In this document: positions 26,520 to 34,054 of the stretch, one piece after another
Layout: each line of letters opens with the position of its first letter
Position numbering within the stretch: the stretch's first letter is position 1
Assembly: GCF_039939195.1 (NCBI RefSeq)
Contig: NZ_JBDUUH010000013.1
Coordinates: 1 to 64,000, forward strand
DNA length: 64,000 bases
From: Foliimonas ilicis
GTDB lineage: Bacteria; Pseudomonadota; Alphaproteobacteria; Rhizobiales; Rhizobiaceae
Reading direction: 5' to 3'
Notes under the pieces: model-generated
Databases searched by the model: none
The model's input: the letters and a program-made list of their open reading frames with translations, nothing else
What the model was told of the DNA's origin: nothing
Translations under genes and position numbers: made by a program

Positions 26520-26909
26520 CTAATCGCGCGTAACCGAATTTGGAAAGGCGACGGGACGGAACACTTCCGTCCCGTCCCGGTGAAATTTCTGATCAACCGT
26601 CGCCATCCCTGCGTCAACCACATCCAGATCGCGGGTGCCCCGCCGTAAAAGCGCCAGGCTGCATTCGAGGAAGGCCTCATGTTCGACATTCAATACATAG
26701 TCACGACCGGCATAGTCATGATCGGCTTCGTCAACCCCGTACCACCGCGACAGCTCTTCCGCTTCCTCCGCACGGCGCGAACTGGAGCCGGCGGCGCGTC
26801 GACGGGCGAAGCAGCGCGGCGTGACGCCCACACAGCGGAAGCTCAGGGGGTACCCAGCGGCCGTGACGGCGTGAGTTTGGCGCACATCGGCGTGGTGGGC
26901 CACGAACAT
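26520..26909 (-). CDS. Weakly supported hypothetical ORF, possibly a remnant
   Basis: 129 codons from an ATG inside the diverged repeat. The last 70 residues (EELSRWYGVDEADHDYAGRD, EAFLECSLALLRRGTRDLDV) have balanced composition and look like real protein, while the first 50 look noncoding. No family recognised and no clear ribosome-binding site. A perfect hairpin lies near its 3' end. It may be the tail of a decayed gene. Confidence 0.25.
   Translation of the reverse strand: MFVAHHADVRQTHAVTAAGYPLSFRCVGVTPRCFARRRAAGSSSRRAEEAEELSRWYGVDEADHDYAGRDYVLNVEHEAFLECSLALLRRGTRDLDVVDAGMATVDQKFHRDGTEVFRPVAFPNSVTRD
26552..26574. terminator. Perfect hairpin between convergent iron loci
   Basis: Ten-base arms (CGGGACGGAA, 26552-26561, with 26565-26574) around a 3-base loop. 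It lies about 270 bases beyond the fecE-like stop and 560 bases beyond the end of the haem operon. There is no T-tract, so a terminator role is tentative. Confidence 0.35.
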
Positions 26910-27090
26910 AGGAGATGGGCATTACAGATTCGCTGCCCCTCTCGATGATGATACATACCCACAAACTACGAAGAGCGGCTATCGGTATCGGTTTTGCCTC
27001 GACCGTCAGGCTAGGGCTTTTGCTTCCTGGCCTTTCGGAACTTGTTGGTCGCCATGAATCGCCGGACCATAGGTGCAATGAGATTGGCAG
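26888..27090 (+). repeat. Diverged direct repeat bracketing the haem locus, copy A
   Basis: Shares an exact 19-base core TAGGAGATGGGCATTACAG (26909-26927) and scattered similarity over about 190 bases with 33820-34002. Flanking matches include CGGCGTGG at the left edge and ATAGGTGC at the right. Both copies are in the same orientation and enclose the haem receptor, FecI/FecR and haem oxygenase genes. Its origin (old IS end, att-like site or intergenic repeat) is not clear. Confidence 0.55.
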
Positions 27091-27134
27091 GGTCGAAAAA
27101 TTGGCCCCAGTGACGCGGATGGCCCGGCCTGGTT

Positions 27135-27425
27135 TCAAAACCGCGACAGCAACTGCATCTTCATGTTGTGCAGGCTTCGGCCCATCAGCCCGACGATCTT
27201 TTCGCCATGGCCGCGTGCCATGGCGATAGCCACGGCGTTGGCACGGCTGCCGGCGACGATGGACCCCATCCGGCCGGTCTGTTCGTCGAGGCACAGGCTG
27301 GTGAGGAACTCGGCGTCTTCCTGACGAAACCGGCTCGCCTCGTCGAGTTTATGTGGAGGCAGCGGCGATACGGATGCCGGCGGCTGTGCGGCGCGATGGC
27401 GGGCATGGGTGTCTACCGCGATCAT
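27135..27425 (-). CDS. Hypothetical protein, 96 aa, translationally coupled to haem oxygenase
   Basis: Starts MIAVDTHARHRAAQPPASVS with an ATG overlapping the haem oxygenase stop (ATGA). The C-terminal two thirds are well ordered: EDAEFLTSLCLDEQTGRMGS, IVAGSRANAVAIAMARGHGE, KIVGLMGRSLHNMKMQL. I do not recognise a family; it does not match the short HemP/HmuP regulator. The overlap and same-strand order imply co-translation, so a role in haem breakdown, biliverdin handling or its regulation is plausible but unproven. No signal peptide or membrane helix is seen. Confidence 0.6.
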   Translation of the reverse strand: MIAVDTHARHRAAQPPASVSPLPPHKLDEASRFRQEDAEFLTSLCLDEQTGRMGSIVAGSRANAVAIAMARGHGEKIVGLMGRSLHNMKMQLLSRF

Positions 27426-28069
27426 CGGAACACCTCCCGCACCAGCCCGTGCATGCGGCGGAAGGCGGCTTTGGCTCCGGCGATGACGCGGGCCTCGTCC
27501 GCCTCTGACAAGGACACAGTATCGAGCGCCGCCGTAAAGGTGCGCCAGTGCAGCCCGCGCCCTTCGGGCGCGCCGGCAAGGTGCCGTGCGCCGAACTCTT
27601 CCGACAGGCCCAGCTTCTCCTTCGCCCATTTGAGCAGGAAGGCGGCGCCCATGTTCGAGCCTTCCGCCACATAGAGCCAACCGAGCGCCGTCGGCACGTC
27701 GGCCGAAGCCCCGCGCGCGAAGGCCGGGGCTGCGTCGAAAGCAAGCGTCTCCGCGCCAAGGTCGGCAAGGTCCCGCTCGATCTGGTCGAAGCGGCGGCGG
27801 CCCTTGAGGTCCGGCAGCAGAGCATCCAGCGCCACATCGTCGTAGAGCGCGTCGATGTCGCGGTGGAAGGCATGCTGCACCTTCACGAACCGCGCATAGC
27901 GATCCCGGCTCGAAAACGGCTCGTGGCCCATGATCGCCTTATCCAGACGATCATGTGTGACGTTCGTCGCCACCCTCAGCCGCTTCGAACGGGGAAGTGA
28001 CGCCGAAATCGTCAAGGACTTATATAGATTATCGACGACCATCGGTCGGCCTTTTGAATGAACAGACAT
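27422..28069 (-). CDS. Biliverdin-producing haem oxygenase
   Basis: A 215-residue protein of the bacterial haem oxygenase family (HmuO/PigA-like). The proximal haem ligand is His39 in ATNVTHDRLD. The distal helix with flexible glycines is YVAEGSNMGAAFLLKWAKE. The middle shows PTALGWLYVAEGS as in HemO/PigA proteins. It opens haem to biliverdin, CO and Fe(II) in the cytoplasm. It is encoded just downstream of the haem-type receptor and overlaps the small ORF at 27135. An alternative start nine codons downstream (28042) is possible. No haem-specific ABC importer is present nearby, so inner-membrane transport must be encoded elsewhere. Confidence 0.9.
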   Translation of the reverse strand: MSVHSKGRPMVVDNLYKSLTISASLPRSKRLRVATNVTHDRLDKAIMGHEPFSSRDRYARFVKVQHAFHRDIDALYDDVALDALLPDLKGRRRFDQIERDLADLGAETLAFDAAPAFARGASADVPTALGWLYVAEGSNMGAAFLLKWAKEKLGLSEEFGARHLAGAPEGRGLHWRTFTAALDTVSLSEADEARVIAGAKAAFRRMHGLVREVFR

Positions 28070-28125
28070 CAGAAATCCTGCCTTAATGAACTAATATGCG
28101 GATAGGAGAACGGGAAGTTCTTCCA

Positions 28126-31100
28126 TCAAAAGCGATAGTTCATGCCTATTTTTACAAGATCGACATTGATGCGATTGCGCCAGCTTATGTCTTGGAATTG
28201 GGTTGAGGTTTCTATGCTTCCTCCCAACTTTCCACTGTTCAGGCGAAGATGCTGATATTCTCCGAATATACTGAAATTGTCCGTCAACGCGTATTCAACA
28301 CCCGCGCCTGCCGCCAGACCGAAAGCGAAGGTAGTGTCTTCGATATCGTTGGAATGCCCTTGTTCCGTGGCAAATGGGAAGCGGCTCGTCACCCGCCCGG
28401 CTCCCAGCCCGGCCTTGCCGTAGATCAGGATGTCATCGAAAGCGTATCCCAGACGAACGCTGGCCGATGCCAACATGTCGTAGGTCGTGTACATCGTCAT
28501 GCTGGACGGCAGGTTTGTCTGCTTCTGCACAGCAGCGATACTTCCCCAACCCGCCTCGACATCTGCACCAAGCACGATGTTGCCTGCGAATTGATGATCG
28601 TAGCCCGCTCGAACGCCACCGACGAAACCAGAGGCCGAGCCGGCTTCGTAGACGACAGGTCCGCCTTCCGTGATTTGCCCATTGCTCTTTCCCGTTGACA
28701 CGGTTCGGTGATCTTCGACCCGCGTCGAAATCGTGGCGCCACCGATGCTGCCGCCGGCGTAAAAGCCGCTCCAGTCGCGGGTTTGACCTGACGAAACGCC
28801 ATCGACAAACCCAAGTCCGAGACCGTTTTCGGGATCGAACGTGCCTGAAAAGCCGAACTTGATGGTGCGGCCGGGTGCGGGAACCAGCGCGATGCTCAAC
28901 GGATCGACGTAATACTGATCAGTAAGATTCTCGATGCCCAAGGTGAGTTTCGCCTGATCCGACAGCTTGTACTCGGCGTAGGCATCGAACAGCAGCACGG
29001 AATTCCATGGGATGGCTGCAATGAGCGGGTTGGCACCCGATGCCACCGGTTCGAAAGCCGCTGCCCGCTTGCCGTGGTAGGTTGCACGACCACTCAAGGT
29101 CAGCCGGTCTTCAAGCAATTTTTGGCTCAATGTCAGGCTGGCGGAAAACTTCGGCGGAACGTGATTGGTAGCGTAATCGCTGCCGAGCGAACTGTTGATG
29201 CAGGTCGCGGCCGTCCGGCAGAACGAGAAGTCGGTGTAGTATGTCGCCGACGCCGCGGCACTGAACGATCCGGCATCATACTGGCCCGAGAATTCCAGGC
29301 CCGAGAACTTCGCCTTCTCAAGATTGTCGATGGAAAGCTGGGTTAGGAAGTAACCGGGGATGATCTCGACCCGATCGGACTTGCGGTAGAGAAAATCGTC
29401 CACCGTATTATGGAAGTATCCGACTTTCAGCTTCAATGAGTCTCCGTCCGCAACGAGGTTGTCCATTGAAAGATTGGCGCCAAGCTGAATGTTGCTCGAC
29501 CGTTCCGGGCGGATCGCAGGATTGACGTTGATCAGGCTTGTGCTGATGCTCTCCACCAAGGAGGGCATACGCGCCGCATTCTTGTAGTTGGCGAACAGTT
29601 GCAGGCCATCGATCGGCGTGACGGATGCCCCGATATTGTAATCCCACTCATTTGCCTGCGGGCTGACGACCGAGATCAGCGCTGCGTTTCCTTTGTCCCT
29701 GGCTTCGTAGGCGTGATAACGCGCGCCCGCACTCAACTGCAGCCAGTCGGTAGGATCCAGTGTCCCGGCGACAAATGCCGAACCCTCCGAGCGCGCGCCA
29801 TTGCGGGCTATGCTTCCTATACTCGTCGTGCGATCGCTTGGAGCGGTCGTTTCGTGCTTGTAGGTCCCGCCATAATTCAACATTGCCGGCCCCAAGACAG
29901 TATCCAGTCGCGAGGTGTTGCTGAGGTCTGCACTAAAGATTCGTGACCATTTCCCGATAACCCCGGCATCCCCGATGCCGGCTGGATTCTCTTCATCCAT
30001 GCTGGTCTGGGAAATATTGAATCTGACGTCGAGCAGATCATTTTCGGGATTCCACCGGTACCGGGCGGCATAGGTGTCGAGTGCCACGGTCGAGGTGAGG
30101 TTCTGGTCGGTGAGCGTACCACTGGTCACGAAACCGAGCGTCCCGGTTTCGCCGAATACCGAATCGTAGCGTGTATTAATGAGTTCAAGTGTATGATCGT
30201 CGTAGCGGAACGTCGCCTTCGCAAGTGTCGTGATGATGTCCTGCGACGTGTTGAGAACCTCCTCACCGGGCAGGTAGGTCGTCAGACCAAGGTGATACGG
30301 AATACTGCCGCTGTTGCAGTAGTTGAGCATCGCGCCCGTCGCGGTCGCGCAAATATCGGCAAAGCTTGGTGCGTCGGAACCGTTGGAGCCCACATGATAG
30401 TTGCCGATTTTGCGACGCGATGCGCCCAGAACCAGATCGAAATTCTCGCTGCGGGAGGCATAGGTGACACTGCCTGCGCCGCCCGTGGGCAGCAGCAAGC
30501 CCGGCCTGTCGATGTCGTGCAATGGAGCGGAGGGTGTTCCAACGTTGTTGGCCGTCCAGAGATAGCCCAGAAGGCTCCGCGACAGCGTACGAGTGCCCAC
30601 CGGAGGAGGAGTCGAGTTGTTGGTGCTCATCTCGGCGTTGATGCGCAGAGCGGAATTCTGTCCTTCGGGAATGATGTCATCCGCGTTGATCGTACGAATC
30701 GAAACCGAACCGCCGATGGCTCCGACACCGGTTGCGCCGATGCCTGGCCCCTTCTCGATGCTGACACCGCCGATAAAATCGGGATCGATATAGGACCGGT
30801 TACTGATGCCCTGATAGCCGTGATAGCTGGTCATGGCGTTGGCAGCGCCGTCGACCGTTACGGCCACGCGTCCCATCCCTTGAAGCCCCTGAATGTTCGG
30901 ATCGATGCCGCCGCTGGTGCGGTTCGCTCCCGACAGCACGCCAGGAACGCCCTTCAGGATATCGCCGGATGTGGTGCCGCGATAGCGCTCGATAGTTTCA
31001 GACGACACATGCGAAACCATTGCAGGGGTCGTGTAAACGGTCTCGGCGGAGCCATCCCAACCAACGCCCGACTGGCCGCTGGTTATCGTGATTGTGTCGA

Positions 31101-31485
31101 GCACAAGTGAGCCGTCCGCGTCGATCGGCGCGGCAGCAGCAACGGCAGACGGGTCGTAGACCGTAACGGAGGTTCCGCCTGTAAAGCGATAGGCAAGTCC
31201 GCTGCCGGACAGGAGCCGATCCAGCGCCTGCGTCTGCGTGAGCGGTCCTTGCAATGCTGGCGCGGACCTGCCTTGCGCCAACTCCGACGGATATGCGATG
31301 CGCAGGCCGGCCGCGCGTGCGAAGGCGGCGAGCGAATCCGACAGGGATTGAGCAGCGATGTCGAAGGAAGCGGGTTGGAGCCTGGCGGCAGTCTGCGCCT
31401 GAGCCGCCGACGCCATCGGCACGATCGCCGTCGACGCGATCAGGAAAGCCCTCAATAAATGCACACGCCTCGAATTTCGCACCAT
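28126..31485 (-). CDS. TonB-dependent haem-type receptor with STN domain, fused to a C-terminal Opa/Omp25-like beta-barrel
   Basis: A 1119-residue protein, over 200 residues longer than usual. A signal peptide ends near residue 30. An STN domain covers about 38-112 (FDIAAQSLSDSLAAFARAAG). A TonB-box-like VLDTITITSG is followed by a plug with ERYRGTTSGDILKGVPGVLS and VSIEKGPGIGATGVGAIGGS. The barrel ends in GRTIKFGFSGTF at residue 883, as in complete haem/haemoglobin-type receptors. A 20-residue linker then leads to residues 904-1119 (28129-28776). These begin DWSGFYAGGSIGGA, contain GFVGGVRAGYDHQFAGNIVL and LIYGKAGLGAG, and end VKIGMNYRF, the pattern of Opa-type/Omp25-like eight-stranded porins. 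The frame is continuous. FecR/FecI genes lie upstream on the same strand, haem oxygenase downstream. Confidence 0.9.
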   Translation of the reverse strand: MVRNSRRVHLLRAFLIASTAIVPMASAAQAQTAARLQPASFDIAAQSLSDSLAAFARAAGLRIAYPSELAQGRSAPALQGPLTQTQALDRLLSGSGLAYRFTGGTSVTVYDPSAVAAAAPIDADGSLVLDTITITSGQSGVGWDGSAETVYTTPAMVSHVSSETIERYRGTTSGDILKGVPGVLSGANRTSGGIDPNIQGLQGMGRVAVTVDGAANAMTSYHGYQGISNRSYIDPDFIGGVSIEKGPGIGATGVGAIGGSVSIRTINADDIIPEGQNSALRINAEMSTNNSTPPPVGTRTLSRSLLGYLWTANNVGTPSAPLHDIDRPGLLLPTGGAGSVTYASRSENFDLVLGASRRKIGNYHVGSNGSDAPSFADICATATGAMLNYCNSGSIPYHLGLTTYLPGEEVLNTSQDIITTLAKATFRYDDHTLELINTRYDSVFGETGTLGFVTSGTLTDQNLTSTVALDTYAARYRWNPENDLLDVRFNISQTSMDEENPAGIGDAGVIGKWSRIFSADLSNTSRLDTVLGPAMLNYGGTYKHETTAPSDRTTSIGSIARNGARSEGSAFVAGTLDPTDWLQLSAGARYHAYEARDKGNAALISVVSPQANEWDYNIGASVTPIDGLQLFANYKNAARMPSLVESISTSLINVNPAIRPERSSNIQLGANLSMDNLVADGDSLKLKVGYFHNTVDDFLYRKSDRVEIIPGYFLTQLSIDNLEKAKFSGLEFSGQYDAGSFSAAASATYYTDFSFCRTAATCINSSLGSDYATNHVPPKFSASLTLSQKLLEDRLTLSGRATYHGKRAAAFEPVASGANPLIAAIPWNSVLLFDAYAEYKLSDQAKLTLGIENLTDQYYVDPLSIALVPAPGRTIKFGFSGTFDPENGLGLGFVDGVSSGQTRDWSGFYAGGSIGGATISTRVEDHRTVSTGKSNGQITEGGPVVYEAGSASGFVGGVRAGYDHQFAGNIVLGADVEAGWGSIAAVQKQTNLPSSMTMYTTYDMLASASVRLGYAFDDILIYGKAGLGAGRVTSRFPFATEQGHSNDIEDTTFAFGLAAGAGVEYALTDNFSIFGEYQHLRLNSGKLGGSIETSTQFQDISWRNRINVDLVKIGMNYRF

Positions 31486-31610
31486 AATTCCCTGTCCTCG
31501 ATTCTCGACTTGAGGGGAGGCCGGCAGAGCTTTCGTAACCCCTCATGAGTTTAGAGGGTGGGGGCGAGAAAAATCCTCAATGAAACAGGAGAAAAAGACT
31601 CATAAAAAAC

Positions 31611-32588
31611 CTAAGCCGCTGAAATGACCGTGATAAAATTTGCGACATGACGGACTCGGATGGGCAAGCCGCCCTGAAGCGCATCCAGCGAACCCCGTGG
31701 GTCACGCAGGTCCAGCACGGCATCGACACGAAGCGCATGAAGGCCGCGACCGGCAATGACGATGCTGCCGCCATACCAGGCCGAAAGCGCCGCCACGACC
31801 TCTTCGAGCGTGCGCGCATTCGCACGGTAGATGCCGTCCCGCCATGCACCGGTGTCGGCGGCGTTCTGGGCTCGGACAGTTCCGATGCGGCCCGATCCAT
31901 CCACCGCTACGATCTCCCCTGCCATGAGGTCGATGGAAGGCGTCTGCGGCGGCAAGATTCTCGCCGTATCGACCGCGACGGCGATCTCGATTCCCCCATG
32001 GGGCAGGTTGCGGGTGACATCGAAGGCCGCCGCGTGCGACCGGATCGAGACGTCGCCGGCCACGACCTCGAACGGGCGGGACGGACCGCCGGCAATTTCG
32101 AAGAACGCCTGCCCCTGAAGAAGCGAGATGCCGCGCGAGTCCGGCCCAAAGGCGACGTCGATGGCCGAACGGGCATTGAGCGTGACCCTGGAGCCGTCCG
32201 GAAGCTCGATCAGGCTGGTGCTGGCGACGGGCGTGGCATGGTCGGCAAGGATGCGCGTGAAGACGCCGGAAGACCAGAGGGTGCCGCCGGCCGCGCCGGC
32301 TACGGCGACGCCGCCGATACCCGTCAGCACCGCCCGTCGCGACACGGACGGCGGCTTCCTGCCGGGCTTGACGAGACCGGTGGCGGGATCGACGTGCAGA
32401 TCGGAAATGTCCGACCATAGTCGCTCCGCCTCGACGGCCGCCTTCTCATGTGCAGGGCTTGTCGCGCGCCATTTGCGCCATGCCTGCCGATCGGCCTGCG
32501 TCGCCGTGCCCGAATGCAGGCGTGCGATCCACCGCACCGCCGCTTCGGTCAGGTCAACCGCTTCCCGATCGGATTCCTCCATCGTCAT
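31611..32588 (-). CDS. FecR-family anti-sigma/sensor protein of the haem locus
   Basis: A 325-residue FecR homologue. The N-terminal DUF4880 part is VDLTEAAVRWIARLHSG with WRKWRATSPAHEKAA. A membrane segment preceded by arginines is SRRAVLTGIGGVAVAGAAGG. The FecR domain is IELPDGSRVTLNARSAIDVA, and a C-terminal STN-like region is LDALQGGLPIRVRHVANFIT. The twin-arginine-like segment is common in this subfamily. It should relay the receptor state to the sigma factor encoded upstream. ATG 32588 is favoured; an ATG two codons further in or the frame extension to 32612 are alternatives. Confidence 0.9.
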   Translation of the reverse strand: MTMEESDREAVDLTEAAVRWIARLHSGTATQADRQAWRKWRATSPAHEKAAVEAERLWSDISDLHVDPATGLVKPGRKPPSVSRRAVLTGIGGVAVAGAAGGTLWSSGVFTRILADHATPVASTSLIELPDGSRVTLNARSAIDVAFGPDSRGISLLQGQAFFEIAGGPSRPFEVVAGDVSIRSHAAAFDVTRNLPHGGIEIAVAVDTARILPPQTPSIDLMAGEIVAVDGSGRIGTVRAQNAADTGAWRDGIYRANARTLEEVVAALSAWYGGSIVIAGRGLHALRVDAVLDLRDPRGSLDALQGGLPIRVRHVANFITVISAA

Positions 32589-32672
32589 GAGCACCAGTCC
32601 GCAAACAAACACACCTCTTCATAGGTATAGAGCGGAAACAGGCGCAAAAACCGCAACGCGAGACGAAACATT

Positions 32673-33188
32673 CTAATCGTCGGCGTGCGCGCGCATCAGT
32701 TCGCGGCAATGGAGAAGCGCGCGGACCACATGCTTCTCGACCATGCTGACGGAGATGCCGAGCTTTGCAGCAATCTCCGGATGGGAATAGCCTTCGAACT
32801 TGTTCATGACGAAAGCCTTGCGGCATGCAGGCGGCAGTTCGTTGAGGAAGACGGCAAGCATGGCCAGCTGCCGGTTCTGCTCGTAGCGGGCGACGGAGTC
32901 GTCGGCAAGTTCGGCCTCCGAGAGTGAATCGAAGTCGACGCGGCGCGACCATTCGCGCTGCTCGCGCATGGTGAACGCGATCGCGGCGTTGCGGGTGGCG
33001 GTGAAGAAATAGGTCTTCGGATGCTCGATCGGGGTGGCTCCGCCGCGAACCGCGAGGCTCACCCAAGCGTCCTGAACGACCTCTTCTCCATTGTCACGGT
33101 TGCCGACCAGACGAGAAGCAAAGCGAACGGCCTCCGCGTGGTAGCTTCGGAAAATATCGTTCAGGAAATGATGGAATGAACGGACCAT
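32673..33188 (-). CDS. FecI-like ECF sigma factor of the haem locus
   Basis: A 171-residue ECF sigma factor. Region 2 is NRDNGEEVVQDAWVSLAVRG with HPKTYFFTATRNAAIAFTMR. Region 4 is EGYSHPEIAAKLGISVSMVE then KHVVRALLHC. It is the first gene of the minus-strand cassette sigma - FecR - receptor - haem oxygenase. Together these resemble the Hur/Has/Rhu systems that sense extracellular haem. The conserved 28-base motif lies about 150 bases upstream. Confidence 0.9.
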   Translation of the reverse strand: MVRSFHHFLNDIFRSYHAEAVRFASRLVGNRDNGEEVVQDAWVSLAVRGGATPIEHPKTYFFTATRNAAIAFTMREQREWSRRVDFDSLSEAELADDSVARYEQNRQLAMLAVFLNELPPACRKAFVMNKFEGYSHPEIAAKLGISVSMVEKHVVRALLHCRELMRAHADD

Positions 33189-33339
33189 GGTACGGATTTC
33201 TGCACAGCATCTTGTGTTGACTTGGCTCGCCTTGGCTTTGAATGGCTGGGCAGGAGGTCTCGCCGCCGATTATACGATCGCAAAAACGCAGGCAACTACA
33301 ATGAATTAGAACCGATCCAGCATCTCCGAGCAACGCACG

Positions 33340-33367
33340 ATAAACATGAGTACATTACCTAAGTTTT
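33340..33367. promoter_or_regulatory. Conserved iron-locus motif, copy 2
   Basis: Reads ATAAACATGAGT at the left and AAGTTTT at the right, 21 of 28 bases identical to 18154-18181. The outer AAAC/GTTT and inner GTA/TAC are symmetrical, so orientation may not matter. It lies upstream of the minus-strand fecI-like gene, whereas copy 1 lies upstream of the plus-strand one. A shared iron regulator is the simplest explanation. Confidence 0.5.
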
Positions 33368-33819
33368 GTATTTGATTTCATTCGCAGACTCCGCGCCGCA
33401 ACAAGCGAGCGGTTTTCAACCGGGGATGTCGAGGATTCATGACATTGTTGCATCCATGCCACACGTCCTGCGCCGAAAATCGTATACTGGTTACGATGAG
33501 GCGGATGCAACGGCGATGTCGTACAGTCTTAACGATCTGGCGTCTCTTCGGTCGGAACAACCTCTTCCGGCGCTTCTTGCCTGAGCCGCGGCCTTTTGGC
33601 GAGATGGCCGCCAAGCGCTTCGAGAAACAAGATGCCTCCTGCGATCATTTCATTCACATTCCCAGAAAACGAATTCAAAGGGATTCGACGTGGAAGTACC
33701 CGGTATGCTAGGCACGAACGCACTCCGGCTCGACACCGTGTTCGAAGCGGGCGTACCTGATGAGAACAATGGCTGTTGAACGGCGTGGATCAGCGAGCTT
33801 TATCGTAGTTTTGCGTAAA

Positions 33820-34002
33820 ACGGCGTGGCGGGCCAGGAGCGTAGGAGATGGGCATTACAGTTTCGCGGTTCCACTCGACAACGACACGTAACCGCACAAA
33901 TTACGATGAGTTACTATCGATTGACCCTACCTCGACCTTTCGGCGTAGCTGCTGCTTCCTATCCTAGCTTTTAGAACGCCCTATAGGTGCTGAGCCTTGG
34001 CG
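33820..34002 (+). repeat. Diverged direct repeat bracketing the haem locus, copy B
   Basis: Contains the exact core TAGGAGATGGGCATTACAG at 33842-33860 plus CGGCGTGG at its left end and ATAGGTGC at its right end, in the same order as copy A. Substitutions are frequent between the shared blocks, so the duplication is old. The haem locus lies entirely between the copies. Confidence 0.55.
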
Positions 34003-34054
34003 GATTGAGCGTGGAACGCTGGCTCTCAACCGCATGTTGTAAATCCATGAGCCG

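Larger units (their letters stand above)
26284..27134. other. Spacer between convergent siderophore and haem loci
   Basis: About 850 bases with no firmly supported gene. It holds a 10-bp-stem hairpin at 26552-26574, a weak minus-strand ORF at 26520-26909 and the first copy of a diverged repeat at 26888-27090. A second minus-strand open stretch around 26278-26516 (with GPIYEALVSSIGPASNRGFL) looks protein-like but has no convincing start and partly overlaps fecE. The area is probably decayed coding DNA. Confidence 0.45.
33189..34054. other. Long spacer upstream of the haem sigma gene
   Basis: About 865 bases without a supported gene. It contains the conserved iron-locus motif (33340-33367) and repeat copy B (33820-34002). 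A minus-strand frame around 33529-33690 reads MIAGGILFLEALGGHLAKRP and might be a fragment, but has no recognised family. Confidence 0.5.
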
